Source: Acinetobacter lwoffii
Lineage (GTDB): Bacteria > Pseudomonadota > Gammaproteobacteria > Pseudomonadales > Moraxellaceae
DNA: 48,159 nt
Assembly: GCF_024129735.1 (NCBI RefSeq)
Contig: NZ_JAMXXK010000026.1
Location: 1 to 48,159, forward strand
Direction of reading: 5' to 3'
Made by a program: the position numbers and the translations under genes. The notes below the pieces were generated by a model that saw only the letters and a list, made by a program, of their open reading frames with translations, searched no databases and was not told where the DNA came from. Of this stretch, positions 34,745 through 44,137 are shown in pieces (positions within the stretch are counted from its first letter, which is position 1; each line of letters starts with the position of its first letter).

Positions 34745-35914
34745 TTATTCCCGGAACGTCTGCCACTGGATAAACTTTCCCTCTGCATAAACATACAGCT
34801 GGTCGAATTGCGGGATGATAGCTTCACTTTGTATCGGTCTTAAAAACACATAATCATCGACATGAATATCGCACTGCATGGGCACCTGAAGCATTTCCTG
34901 ATTACTGCTGCGACCATACAACACATGCGGCCGGCTTTTTTCAGGATAGATATAATCCGCTCGCCAATAGCCTCCGTAAATAAATACGGCTTTATATTGA
35001 TGTGGAAGATGATTTAGTAGTTCCAAACCGGGAATTTGGCTACAAGGCAACACTTTTAAAATGGGTGCGGCAATCCATAAAGCACAGCTTAAAGCGGACA
35101 AATTTTCCAGATCGAAATCACTGGGCATAAGCAGCATCGAGCCAAAGGCCAGATCATTACAGACACTGTGCTGGCAATGCTGCATAAAGGTCGGACTGCC
35201 ACCGCCATTAAAACAGAGACCTTCATGCCATAAATCAGGGAATTGCTGCTGAATCATCGTTTTATATTGTTGATATATCTGCTGTGATTGCTGATAACTT
35301 TTTTCTGGGCTTTTTATGATTTTTGGTAATTTAGCGACATGTGCGTCATAGCCCATCAATCCCGAAAGTTTGAGATAAGCCGCGTTGTGCTGAATCAGCT
35401 CCATTAAGGCTATAAATTGCTGCTGCGTTTGTACGCCGCCACGATGCAGCCCCACATCAATTTCAATATTGACATTCAGGCAGATATTCAAGCTTTGCGC
35501 GAGTTGCAGATATTGTTTTAAGCGCTCCACATCATCAATCAGCCATTGGATACTTTCTTGATCATTGATTTTATTTTGATCAGATAAAGTTTGATAAAAA
35601 GATTTTACCGCCTGAATTGGCATCGGTTTACCCAGCAAGATATCGGCCTGTGGAAATGACGCACTTATGCAGGAAAGATGCGGCAGATGAAACACCATAA
35701 AGCGCTGGCTATTTAGTTTTTCACTGGCCAGTTTGAGTAGCTGAATGCTGGCTAAGGATTTCACCACCAGGCGCGGTTGTAACTGCGCAGGCAATTTCGA
35801 CTGCACAACCTCCAGATTATGTCGATATTGCGCCAAATCCAGAATCAGTTGCGGTGTGCCAGTTCCCTGCTGTTTTAAGTCTTGTGTCAGTTGCTGAAAA
35901 TAATTTGATTGCAT
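34745..35914 (-). CDS. PLP-dependent alanine-racemase-fold enzyme (DSD1/D-threonine-aldolase-like)
   Basis: This is a fold type III PLP enzyme of 389 residues. The cofactor lysine is K52 in PRLVVKSLAS. The barrel continues with NVNIEIDVGLHRGGV (about 150-165), LSGLMGYDAHVAKLPK and the phosphate-binding CFNGGGSPTFMQH. The C-terminal beta domain (about 265-389) ends in YVFLRPIQSEAIIPQFD, where the metal His/Cys pair of true D-threonine aldolases would be expected but is not evident. The substrate is unknown: it could be a D-amino acid aldolase, dehydratase or racemase. It lies 10 bp downstream of the aldonolactone-oxidase-like gene, so the two form an operon. Confidence 0.8.
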   Translation of the reverse strand: MQSNYFQQLTQDLKQQGTGTPQLILDLAQYRHNLEVVQSKLPAQLQPRLVVKSLASIQLLKLASEKLNSQRFMVFHLPHLSCISASFPQADILLGKPMPIQAVKSFYQTLSDQNKINDQESIQWLIDDVERLKQYLQLAQSLNICLNVNIEIDVGLHRGGVQTQQQFIALMELIQHNAAYLKLSGLMGYDAHVAKLPKIIKSPEKSYQQSQQIYQQYKTMIQQQFPDLWHEGLCFNGGGSPTFMQHCQHSVCNDLAFGSMLLMPSDFDLENLSALSCALWIAAPILKVLPCSQIPGLELLNHLPHQYKAVFIYGGYWRADYIYPEKSRPHVLYGRSSNQEMLQVPMQCDIHVDDYVFLRPIQSEAIIPQFDQLYVYAEGKFIQWQTFRE

Positions 35915-35924
35915 CGCCCTCTCC

Positions 35925-37211
35925 TCATTTCCCAGATAAAAACAATTCTTTTAAATATGGATTCAGCCATTTTTGCTGTGGATCCAATTGCTGACGTAGC
36001 ACCATGAAATTATCCCATTTCGGGTAGAGTTCGCGCAGCGAAGCTGCGCTCATACTATGTAACTTGCCCCAATGCGGTCGTCCCTGATATTTCTGTAAAA
36101 TCGGCTCGACCAGATCAAAGATCGCGTGGTAATCCTGTTTATAAAATTGATGAATCGAAATGGAGACCGAATCACGCTGATAAAAAGGACTTAGCCAGAT
36201 CTCATCGCCTTTGACATAACGAAACTCGATCGGGAAAAACATCGGCACTTGGTGTTTGCATAAAACATGCAGAATCTCGTCCAGACACTGCAAGCCAAAC
36301 CCAACCGGAACCTGATATTCCATTTCATTAAATCTGGTCTTACGCGGAGTTGGAAAAATTCTGGATGAACAGTCTACATAACGAGTCGGTTTGACAAATA
36401 CACCGAGCAGTTTTTGCAGATAGGGATTTGTCTTTGGGAAGAGTCGCGTCAATTCCGAACATAGAGTCAATAAAATATCTTCCGGAGGCCAGCTCTCTGT
36501 TCTCGGCTGAATGGTTGCATCCGTTTCATCCAGAGTTTTCAGCATCACTTGATCGGCATGTAAAAAAGCCCAAAATTCAATATACCGGTGCTGATGTTTC
36601 CATTGATCAATATGGGTAAATATGTCTTTTAATGAACAGAGCCGAATCTGTTCTTTTAGTTTATATCGTGGCCGATTTTGCAGGGTGATTTGGGTCAATA
36701 CACCCAAGCTGCCCAATGCCACCCGTCCAGCCTGAAATATCTCAGCATTCTGCTCACGATGACATTGCAACAGCTCTCCATCCGCGGTCAGTAATTCAAA
36801 GCCTTCCACGAAAGCAGAGATGCAAGGTAAATCGATGCCCGTGCCATGCGTTCCGGTAGAAATCGCTCCGGCCAGACTTTGCTGGTCTATATCGCCCTGA
36901 TTGATTAAGGCCTGATTGATCGGTACCAGATCTTTCCCCAAATCATATAAACGCGTCCCGGCCCGCACGGTGCATTGGGTTTTCTCTTGATCAAAGGCAA
37001 CGATACCTTTTAACAAATCGAGATTAAGCAACACCTCATCTGTTTTGGCCAATGGGCTAAATGAATGTCCTGCACCCACTGCACGAATGTGTGCATGGGT
37101 CTTCACTAAACTTTGTAATTCACTGATCTGGCTGGGCTGAACAATCCGAGCGGCACTGAACTGGCTCCCCGACCAGTTTCGCCAGACGTCATTCGCCTGT
37201 TGTATTTTCAT
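35925..37211 (-). CDS. FAD-dependent aldonolactone oxidase-like protein
   Basis: Residues 15-190 form a PCMH-type FAD domain. It has AVGAGHSFSPL with H49, the candidate covalent-flavin histidine, and SLAGAISTGTHGTG. The C-terminal ALO domain ends with RPHWGKLHSMS, the HWGK signature of D-arabinono/L-gulono-1,4-lactone oxidases. At about 428 residues it is typical. I take the ATG at 37211, preceded by AGGAAG, over one at 37229. Bacteria generally do not make ascorbate, so the real substrate is open. It is first in an operon with the PLP enzyme, and no other sugar-lactone gene lies nearby. Confidence 0.85.
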   Translation of the reverse strand: MKIQQANDVWRNWSGSQFSAARIVQPSQISELQSLVKTHAHIRAVGAGHSFSPLAKTDEVLLNLDLLKGIVAFDQEKTQCTVRAGTRLYDLGKDLVPINQALINQGDIDQQSLAGAISTGTHGTGIDLPCISAFVEGFELLTADGELLQCHREQNAEIFQAGRVALGSLGVLTQITLQNRPRYKLKEQIRLCSLKDIFTHIDQWKHQHRYIEFWAFLHADQVMLKTLDETDATIQPRTESWPPEDILLTLCSELTRLFPKTNPYLQKLLGVFVKPTRYVDCSSRIFPTPRKTRFNEMEYQVPVGFGLQCLDEILHVLCKHQVPMFFPIEFRYVKGDEIWLSPFYQRDSVSISIHQFYKQDYHAIFDLVEPILQKYQGRPHWGKLHSMSAASLRELYPKWDNFMVLRQQLDPQQKWLNPYLKELFLSGK

Positions 37212-37444
37212 TATTCTTCCTGGGCTCATATTATTTTAATGGCTGAACTAGAGTAAAATACCTAAAAAATCAAACTTGGGAACCCATGCGTTCAAAACAT
37301 TTAAGTAGGGTTAAATATTTTTATTAATATTCAAATACTTAAAATTTGTAAAATCGTACTCGACTAAAGCATAAATGCAAGATTTCTGAGAAATACATAT
37401 CTTTTCAACAGGATATGAAAATAAATATAGAACGGAGTTTTACA

Positions 37445-39085
37445 ATGGTTAGCGCATATGATGAATTACCGCGTACCCCCGCGAATTTTGTAGCCTTATC
37501 ACCTTTACGCTATCTTGATCGTGCAGCTTATATCTATCCAAACCAGAACGCGATTATTCACGGTAAGCGTCGTATTACCTGGCGTGAGAAATACAACCGT
37601 TGTCGTCAGTTTGCCAACCAACTCCAAAAATTAGGCATCGGTAAAAATGATACCGTGTCTGTCCTGCTGCCTAACGTCCCTGCCATGATCGAAGCGCATT
37701 TTGCTGTACCAATGGCAGGTGCCGTCCTGAATACCTTAAATACCCGTCTGGATGCCAAGACCCTTGCTTTCATGCTGGAACATGCTGAGAGCAAAGTATT
37801 ATTGGTTGATCCTGAATTTACTGCACTTGCGACTGAAGCACTCGCTCTAGTTTCACAAGACATTTATGTCATTGATGTGGCTGATGCAGAGTTTGAAGGT
37901 GAAGACCAGCGTATTGGCCAAATCGAATATGAAGACTGGATTGCGCAAGGCGATGCAAACTTTGAATGGCATTTACCTCAAGATGAATGGGATGCCATCA
38001 GCTTAAGTTACACTTCTGGGACCACCGGCAACCCGAAAGGCGTGGTCTATCATCATCGTGGTGCCTACATTAACGCAGCCAGTAATATTATTGCCTGTGG
38101 CATGACACCACGTGCCACCTATTTATGGACACTGCCGCTATTCCACTGTAATGGCTGGTGCTTTGCCTGGACCATGGCGGCCAACGGTGGAACCAACGTT
38201 TGCTTGCGTAAAGTTGATGCTGAACTGATCTTTAAACTGATTGCCGAACATAAAGTCGATTACTTCTGCGGTGCACCAATTGTCTTGTCAATGCTGATTA
38301 ACGCACCTGAAGAGAAAAAGACCAAAATTGATCATCGTGTCGAAGTGATGGTGGCGGGTGCCGCACCTCCAGCAGCAATTATTGAAGGCATGCGCAATAT
38401 CGGCATTAATGTCACGCATGTTTACGGCTTGACTGAAACCTATGGCCCTTCTGCACTCTGCGCTTCACAGGCAGGCTGGAGCGATCTGTCTATTCAGGAA
38501 CAGGCACAGTTGCACTCCCGTCAAGGCGTCCCGTATCCATTGCAAGATGGCATGAAAGTGCTTGATCCGGATACCATGCAGGAAGTGCCACATGATGGTC
38601 AGACCATGGGTGAAATCATGTTCCGTGGCAATATCGTGATGAAAGGTTATCTGAAAAATCCTGAGGCGACCGCTGAAGCCTTTGCCGGTGGCTGGTTCCA
38701 TACAGGAGATCTGGCAGTTTGCCAACCGGATGGCTATGCCAAAATTACCGACCGCTCTAAAGACGTGATTATTTCCGGCGGAGAAAATATTTCTTCACTT
38801 GAAGTGGAGGAAGTGCTGTATCAGCATCCGGCGGTGCTGACTGCGGCGGTAGTCGCCAAGCCTGATCCACGCTGGCAGGAAGTTCCTTGTGCCTTTATCG
38901 AACTCAAAGAAGGAAAAAAAGCCACAGAAGAAGAAATTATGGAATTCTGCCGTGAGCATCTGGCCCGTTTTAAAGTGCCTAAGGATGTGGTGATTACCGA
39001 AATTCCAAAAACTTCGACCGGAAAATTGCAGAAATTTGTTTTACGTGAATGGGCCAAAGAGCGCGCGCAAGGTGAATTCTCTTAA
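37445..39085 (+). CDS. Fatty-acid acyl-CoA synthetase (AMP-binding)
   Basis: This enzyme activates a carboxylic acid to its CoA thioester via an acyl-adenylate. The motifs are SLSYTSGTTGNPKGVVYHHRG (P-loop, about residue 182), HVYGLTETYGPSA (about 325), GWFHTGDLAVCQPDGYAKITDRSKD (about 425) and the catalytic Lys context PKTSTGKLQKFVLRE near the end. It has 546 residues from the ATG at 37445, which has ACGGAG 7 nt upstream. An upstream ATG at 37415 lacks a site. It resembles medium-chain or AlkK-type ligases, but chain length cannot be read from sequence. Confidence 0.92.
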   Translation: MVSAYDELPRTPANFVALSPLRYLDRAAYIYPNQNAIIHGKRRITWREKYNRCRQFANQLQKLGIGKNDTVSVLLPNVPAMIEAHFAVPMAGAVLNTLNTRLDAKTLAFMLEHAESKVLLVDPEFTALATEALALVSQDIYVIDVADAEFEGEDQRIGQIEYEDWIAQGDANFEWHLPQDEWDAISLSYTSGTTGNPKGVVYHHRGAYINAASNIIACGMTPRATYLWTLPLFHCNGWCFAWTMAANGGTNVCLRKVDAELIFKLIAEHKVDYFCGAPIVLSMLINAPEEKKTKIDHRVEVMVAGAAPPAAIIEGMRNIGINVTHVYGLTETYGPSALCASQAGWSDLSIQEQAQLHSRQGVPYPLQDGMKVLDPDTMQEVPHDGQTMGEIMFRGNIVMKGYLKNPEATAEAFAGGWFHTGDLAVCQPDGYAKITDRSKDVIISGGENISSLEVEEVLYQHPAVLTAAVVAKPDPRWQEVPCAFIELKEGKKATEEEIMEFCREHLARFKVPKDVVITEIPKTSTGKLQKFVLREWAKERAQGEFS

Positions 39086-39121
39086 TTCCATACAAACGTG
39101 TTCTTTCAAAATCTACTCAAT

Positions 39122-39157
39122 AAAAAATCGTGCTAAGAAAACTTAACACGATTTTTT
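39122..39157. terminator. Bidirectional terminator between acyl-CoA synthetase and trpB
   Basis: AAAAAATCGTG-C-TAAG, loop AAAA, CTTA-A-CACGATTTTTT: a long stem with one mismatch and T-runs in both directions. Confidence 0.88.
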
Positions 39158-39167
39158 ATTGAAATAA

Positions 39168-39198
39168 CCTCTCCCAAACCCTCTCCTGCAAGGAGAGG
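39168..39198. repeat. Dispersed palindromic repeat, copy 4 (inverted)
   Basis: Read on the minus strand this is CCTCTCCTTGCAGGAGAGG followed by GTTTGGGAGAGG, the same hairpin-plus-tail element as copy 2 with a few changes. It lies 12 bp past the trpB stop. Confidence 0.75.
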
Positions 39199-39210
39199 AC
39201 TTTAAGGAAC

Positions 39211-40455
39211 TTACATCTCAACCATTTCTACCCCATCAATGCGTGCCACAGTCATCAAGTCTTTATCACCACGACCTGAAACCGTCGCAATAATAATCTG
39301 ATCCTTGTCCATGGTCGGTGCAAGTTTAGTGACATAAGCCATAGCATGTGCGCTTTCTAAAGCCGGAATAATGCCTTCAATCTTGGTCAAGTCGCGGAAA
39401 CCCTGTAAAGCTTCCTGATCATTGATCGGCACGTATTTCACGCGATCCATATCTTTCAGAAAACTATGTTCCGGACCCACACCTGGATAATCCAGACCTG
39501 CAGAAATTGAATGTGTTTCGATGATCTGGCCTTGCGCATCCGACATCAGATAAGTACGGTTACCATGCAGAACACCGACATGACCGGCATTCAATGGCGC
39601 AGAATGTTTACCTGATTCAATCCCATGACCTGCTGCTTCAACGCCGTACATTTTCACATCTTGGTCATTCAGGAATGGATAGAACAAGCCCATTGCATTA
39701 GATCCACCACCGACACATGCTACCAGGGCATCTGGTAAACGGCCAGCCTGTTCCAGAATCTGACGGCGTGCTTCACGACCAATGATCGACTGGAAATCAC
39801 GAACCAGTTGCGGATATGGGTGTGGACCTGCCACAGTACCAATCACGTAATAAGTTGAATCAACATTGGTCACCCAGTCACGCATGGCTTCATTCATGGC
39901 ATCTTTTAAGGTTTTAGAGCCACTTTCTACCGGCACAACCGTCGCGCCTAATAAACGCATACGGTAGACGTTCATCGCCTGACGTTTTACATCGTCTGCG
40001 CCCATGAATACTACACATTCAAGACCTAAACGTGCTGCAATTGTTGCCGTTGCTACACCATGCTGGCCTGCACCTGTTTCGGCAATAATACGTTTCTTGC
40101 CGGAAAGCTTCGCCAGTAAGGCCTGACCGATTGTGTTATTTACTTTGTGCGAACCGGTATGGTTCAGGTCTTCACGTTTCAGGTAAATCTGTGCGCCACC
40201 CAACTCTTTCGACCATCGTTCAGCATGATATAAAGGACTCGGACGACCGACGTAAAACGCCATGTCACGGTCAAATTCTGCCAAAAACTGCGCATCATCT
40301 TTCATACGGAAATAGAGCTTTTCCAAGTCTTCTAAAGCCGCCATGAGTGTTTCTGACACAAAACGTCCGCCATGAATACCGAAATGCCCGCGTTCATCCG
40401 GGAATTGGGTATAGTCAACTGCCTGACTGTTCTGGCTAGTACTTTGCTGATCCAC
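39211..40455 (-). CDS. trpB: Tryptophan synthase, beta subunit
   Basis: TrpB condenses indole with serine. The PLP lysine is in [15 protein letters not shown], the phosphate-binding loop is [17 protein letters not shown], and [21 protein letters not shown] is the substrate loop. At 414 residues it is slightly longer than in E. coli because of a polar N-terminal extension of about 20 residues. Its start overlaps the end of trpF by 20 bp. trpA does not follow. A terminator and a repeat do, so the alpha subunit gene lies elsewhere or outside the window. Confidence 0.97.
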   Translation of the reverse strand: MDQQSTSQNSQAVDYTQFPDERGHFGIHGGRFVSETLMAALEDLEKLYFRMKDDAQFLAEFDRDMAFYVGRPSPLYHAERWSKELGGAQIYLKREDLNHTGSHKVNNTIGQALLAKLSGKKRIIAETGAGQHGVATATIAARLGLECVVFMGADDVKRQAMNVYRMRLLGATVVPVESGSKTLKDAMNEAMRDWVTNVDSTYYVIGTVAGPHPYPQLVRDFQSIIGREARRQILEQAGRLPDALVACVGGGSNAMGLFYPFLNDQDVKMYGVEAAGHGIESGKHSAPLNAGHVGVLHGNRTYLMSDAQGQIIETHSISAGLDYPGVGPEHSFLKDMDRVKYVPINDQEALQGFRDLTKIEGIIPALESAHAMAYVTKLAPTMDKDQIIIATVSGRGDKDLMTVARIDGVEMVEM

Positions 40456-41080
40456 GATGGACTCCTTGCATAAAGCGTTCTATGAGTTGTTGGTCTTTAA
40501 TACCTTTTGCGGACTCGACACCGCCACTCACATCCACGGCATAAGCCTGTGTGGTGAGAATTGCCTGTTCGATATTGTCAGGATTTAACCCGCCTGCCAA
40601 GATCAAGGGAATATTGAGTTTAGGAAATGTGTCCCAATCGAAGCTGTGCCCTGTGCCACCTTTCAGGTCAGGATGCCATGCGTCTAACAGTACTGCACTT
40701 GCGCCTGCATCTTGATAACGCTGAATTTCTGCAACCACATCCAGATCAGGTTGCACCTGAATGGCTTTATACCAGCGGCGTCCCACCTGCTGGGCGATGG
40801 CCTGACATTGTTCAGGTGTTTCATCGCCATGAAATTGCAAAATATCCAGGGGTACTTTATTTAAAATCGCCTGGATTTCATCTGCGTGACTATTCACAAA
40901 TAAACCCACTACCTGTACATACGCCGGAACCGCCTGGATCAGGATTTCAGCCTGCTCTAAAGTAACATGTCGCGGACTCGGTGGATAAAATACAAATCCT
41001 ATCGCGTCACAGCCAGCATTGACTACGGCATGTACATCTTCAACTCGGGTGATTCCACAAATTTTGGCACGGGTTCGCAT
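40436..41080 (-). CDS. trpF: Phosphoribosylanthranilate isomerase
   Basis: TrpF carries out the Amadori rearrangement in tryptophan synthesis. It is a 214-residue TIM barrel: [20 protein letters not shown] holds the catalytic Cys (residue 8), [15 protein letters not shown] follows, and the catalytic Asp is in [20 protein letters not shown]. The phosphate-site segment is [15 protein letters not shown]. It is a free-standing enzyme, not fused to TrpC as in E. coli. It is first in trpF-trpB. No trp leader peptide is seen upstream. Confidence 0.97.
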   Translation of the reverse strand: MRTRAKICGITRVEDVHAVVNAGCDAIGFVFYPPSPRHVTLEQAEILIQAVPAYVQVVGLFVNSHADEIQAILNKVPLDILQFHGDETPEQCQAIAQQVGRRWYKAIQVQPDLDVVAEIQRYQDAGASAVLLDAWHPDLKGGTGHSFDWDTFPKLNIPLILAGGLNPDNIEQAILTTQAYAVDVSGGVESAKGIKDQQLIERFMQGVHRGSAKY

Positions 41081-41231
41081 ATTATGTTGGCTCTAGATCT
41101 ACCAATGTATTGAACAATCTATAAGATTGAGGCAAATCATTGTAATGCAATTTTTCTGACTTGCGTAAAGTTCATCCGGATTATTCTCTATGCAGATTGT
41201 GTATAACGCATACTGACTTTATACTGCGCTC

Positions 41232-41425
41232 ACTTTGCAGCAAGTTCAAGCCTTCAGGCTTTAGGGAAGCTGGTGTAAATCCAGCACTGCCCCCGCAACG
41301 GTAAAAAATGAAATGTCTATCAATTTAAACCTTTCGGTTTACACCACTGCATCTTGATGTGGGAAGGTGGATATACAGCAAGGTCGCTGCTTTGCACATT
41401 TAAGTCCGGAAACCTGCTTGTTGTG
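41232..41425 (+). promoter_or_regulatory. Cobalamin riboswitch
   Basis: The B12 aptamer core is visible: GGGAAGCTGGTGTAAATCC, CTGCCCCCGCAACGGTAA (41287-41304) and the closing AAGTCCGGAAACCTGC (about 41402-41417). Variable arms lie between (CCTTTCGG and CTTGATGTGGGAAGG). It lies just before a btuB-like gene. No terminator hairpin follows, so control is probably of translation. Confidence 0.93.
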
Positions 41426-41439
41426 TTCTATAACTCAAT

Positions 41440-41459
41440 CATTCACGGGGAAGTGAATG
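41440..41459 (+). promoter_or_regulatory. Riboswitch expression hairpin presenting the ribosome site
   Basis: CATTCAC (41440-41446) and GTGAATG (41453-41459) close the loop GGGGAA, which is the Shine-Dalgarno. The C5 loop of the aptamer (41290-41294) is complementary to GGGG. Kissing of the two loops on B12 binding would hide the ribosome site. Confidence 0.65.
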
Positions 41460-41460
41460 T

Positions 41461-43308
41461 ATGGAGCATTTCATGTCTATTCAATTTCAACCTACTGCCT
41501 TGGTAGGTGCGATCGCACTTGCGTTGGGTTTTACTTCACCTGTTCATGCCGCCGAGCAAAAAGTTGCAAAAGCATCTTTAAATACCATTATAGTGACTGC
41601 TTCTCGTAGTGAACAGAACATCAAGGATGTACCTGCTCGAATTTCAGTAATTGATCAGAAGACTATTGAATCAAATCCTATTTTAAACATCTCTGAATTA
41701 ATTCAGCGTGATCCATCCATATATATCAAACAAAGCGGTGGTTTTGGACAAGTTTCTGAAATTAGACTTCGTGGTACAAACGCTGTTCATACTTTAGTGC
41801 TTAAAGATGGAGCACGTTTAAACAGTCAAAATAATTATGGTCCTTTATACCCTTCTTTTTTAGATACAACAGATGTTCAACAAGTGGAGATTTTAAAAGG
41901 TCCTGCCTCTGTTCAATATGGCAGTGATGCTATTGGTGGAGTTGTCCAACTTCTCTCTAAGAAACCTGAAAAAACTGGTGCTGAAATTACTAGTATTTAT
42001 GGAGAGAATCAAACCTATAAAGCTATTGCAAAAGCTAATTTAGTTGCTAATAACGGATTTTATGCACAAGTTAGTGGCCAACAGTTAGAAACTGATGGTA
42101 CCCGTATTTATGAAAATTTACCGACTAATGATCTTGGCAGTTTTGACCAACAAGGATATAGTGCAAAACTTGGTTATATTAAAGAAGAATTGCTAAATAG
42201 CTCCATCTCTATCAGTGAAAATAAAGGTACTAGTATCTTTAGCAGTAATTACAATACAACAACCTCACCACGTGAGTTTAAAAACCGTATCATTAATGCC
42301 AAACTAAGTTACCACGTTTCGCCAAATATAATTTTAGGTACTCATCTAGCAAATGTTCAAGACAAACAAAATGTCATTGATTACGGTGACCATTATAATA
42401 CTGAAAATAATGAAGCAGATTTAAACCTCAAGTGGAAGTTTAATAAGTACCAAAACATTTTAATCGGTGCAACTTATAACGATGCTAACTATAAAACTAA
42501 TAGCATCCTAGCAAATGATCAAAGCGTAGAAAGTAAAGGTTACTATGCACAACACCAATTTAAGAATAATCTTCTAGATACTCAACTTGGAGTCCGTTTA
42601 GAAGATAATGAACGATTTGGTACACATACCGTTGGACAAGGTGCCATTCGCTATCACTTTCTACCAAATGCTAGTATCTATACAAATATTGGTACAGCAT
42701 TCCGCGCCCCTAGTCTAAATGAGCTCTATACAAAATGGGGAGGTAATACTGATCTGACTCCAGAAAAAAGTACCTCATACGAGCTTGGTTTAGACTATAA
42801 ACTAACAGATAATCTGAGCACTCAAGTTTCTGCTTATCACACCAAGATTAAAGATCTAATCGGTTATGGTGACTCTCAAAATGAAAATATTGCAGTTGCC
42901 AAGATAAAAGGTGGAGAAGCAAGTATTAAATGGGCTCAAGATGACCTTTTTGTATCCACTGCTTATGCTTATGCAAAAACTGAGAACAAAGAGAATGGTA
43001 AAGAGCTTGCTTATCGTCCTAAGCAGTCACTAACTCTTACTACAGGTCTTGAAAATGACAAGTATGGAATAAGTGCATCTCTTATCGCTCGGTCAAAGTC
43101 ATATACAAACAATAGTAATTCAGAGCAAATTTCAGGTTATGCAACTGTGGACTTAAATGCTTATTTAAATCTAACGCCACAAGTGAAATTATTTACGAAT
43201 ATTCAAAATATTGGTGATGTTGAATATCGAACTGAACAATATGGCAATAAAGATTGGTACATCAACGGTGGCCGTCTCGCTTCTGCAGGTATCACCTTTA
43301 AATACTAA
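41461..43308 (+). CDS. btuB: TonB-dependent vitamin B12 receptor, BtuB-like
   Basis: This is an outer-membrane beta-barrel importer. A signal peptide ends at PVHAA (about residue 30). It is followed by a TonB-box-like TIIVTASR, the plug domain (PARISVIDQKTIE to GSDAIGGVVQLLSKKP, about 55-165) and a 22-strand-type barrel ending in AGITFKY. The 615 residues match BtuB, and the cobalamin riboswitch upstream supports the substrate. ATG at 41461 and ATG at 41473 are both possible. The gene is clearly more AT-rich than its neighbours (22 and 18 G/C in two 60-base lines, against 33 in the adenosyltransferase), which suggests foreign origin or allele replacement. Confidence 0.9.
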   Translation: MEHFMSIQFQPTALVGAIALALGFTSPVHAAEQKVAKASLNTIIVTASRSEQNIKDVPARISVIDQKTIESNPILNISELIQRDPSIYIKQSGGFGQVSEIRLRGTNAVHTLVLKDGARLNSQNNYGPLYPSFLDTTDVQQVEILKGPASVQYGSDAIGGVVQLLSKKPEKTGAEITSIYGENQTYKAIAKANLVANNGFYAQVSGQQLETDGTRIYENLPTNDLGSFDQQGYSAKLGYIKEELLNSSISISENKGTSIFSSNYNTTTSPREFKNRIINAKLSYHVSPNIILGTHLANVQDKQNVIDYGDHYNTENNEADLNLKWKFNKYQNILIGATYNDANYKTNSILANDQSVESKGYYAQHQFKNNLLDTQLGVRLEDNERFGTHTVGQGAIRYHFLPNASIYTNIGTAFRAPSLNELYTKWGGNTDLTPEKSTSYELGLDYKLTDNLSTQVSAYHTKIKDLIGYGDSQNENIAVAKIKGGEASIKWAQDDLFVSTAYAYAKTENKENGKELAYRPKQSLTLTTGLENDKYGISASLIARSKSYTNNSNSEQISGYATVDLNAYLNLTPQVKLFTNIQNIGDVEYRTEQYGNKDWYINGGRLASAGITFKY

Positions 43309-43347
43309 GCTCTAAACAGCAAAAAACTTTAAAACAGCGCAGTTTAT

Positions 43348-43379
43348 GGATAATGTTATGACCGACATTATCCTTTTTT
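43348..43379 (+). terminator. btuB terminator
   Basis: GGATAATGT (43348-43356) pairs with ACATTATCC (43365-43373), followed by TTTTTT. It stands between btuB and the adenosyltransferase gene, only 31 bp before the next ATG. Confidence 0.85.
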
Positions 43380-43410
43380 ATTATCTTCATTAAAAATTCA
43401 AGGAACACAT

Positions 43411-43995
43411 ATGGGCCACCGTTTAAGCAAAATCTACACCCGCACAGGCGATTCAGGTACCACAGGACTCGGTGATGGCTCACGTGTTGCCAAAGATGAT
43501 TTGCGTATCACAGCACTCGGCGATGTCGATGAACTGAATGCCGTGATTGGCGTATTACGCGCACAAATTTCAGCAAGCAACATTGAAGATCAAGCCGCTT
43601 GGGATAAATCTTTAAGCCTGATCCAGCACTGGTTATTTGATCTGGGCGGTGAAGTGTGTATTCCGGGTTTTAATCTGGTGCAACCGGTATCGATTGAGTT
43701 TCTGGAAAATGATATCGACCGCATGAATGAAGCTTTGCCGATGTTAAAAGATTTTATTCTGCCTGCTGGAACGTTGGTGTGCAGCTTTGCCCATCAGGCC
43801 CGCGCTGTTTGCCGTCGTGCAGAACGCAGCGTGATGTCGGTACATCACCGTGACCAAAACATTCAGGCAGCGTCACTGCAACTACTTAACCGTTTATCGG
43901 ACTGGTTATTTGTAGCATCACGCACCCTGCAACGCGCTGAAAGCGGTTCCGAAGTGCTGTGGCAAAAAAATATCAATGACAGCATCGAAAAGTAA
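43411..43995 (+). CDS. Cob(I)alamin adenosyltransferase, PduO type
   Basis: This enzyme makes adenosylcobalamin from ATP and cob(I)alamin. The ATP-binding N-terminus KIYTRTGDSGTTGLGDGSRVAKD (residues 7-29) and the trimer/active-site segments ALGDVDELNAVIG (about 36) and CRRAERSVMSVHHRD (about 134) are diagnostic of the PduO/MMAB family. At 194 residues it is full length. It follows the B12 receptor, making a small uptake-and-activation module, but a terminator separates them. Readthrough or a promoter hidden in the last 100 bp must feed it. Confidence 0.95.
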   Translation: MGHRLSKIYTRTGDSGTTGLGDGSRVAKDDLRITALGDVDELNAVIGVLRAQISASNIEDQAAWDKSLSLIQHWLFDLGGEVCIPGFNLVQPVSIEFLENDIDRMNEALPMLKDFILPAGTLVCSFAHQARAVCRRAERSVMSVHHRDQNIQAASLQLLNRLSDWLFVASRTLQRAESGSEVLWQKNINDSIEK

Positions 43996-44027
43996 AATTA
44001 TGTTTCAAGTTAGCATCTAAAAATACA

Positions 44028-44063
44028 CGTCAGATGTCTCTTGATTTTACAGAGCATCTGACG
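44028..44063. repeat. Strong inverted repeat after the adenosyltransferase gene
   Basis: CGTCAGATG-T-CTCT (44028-44041) pairs with AGAG-CATCTGACG (44051-44063): 13 pairs with one bulged T and a 9-nt loop. No T-tract follows on the plus strand, so it may be a weak terminator or an mRNA end stabiliser. Confidence 0.6.
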
Positions 44064-44137
44064 AAAATAGAAAGTGTCATCCTTCTGTCACGTAGCCCTC
44101 GCAAAATGAACTTAACTTTCCCACTCATGAGCATCTT

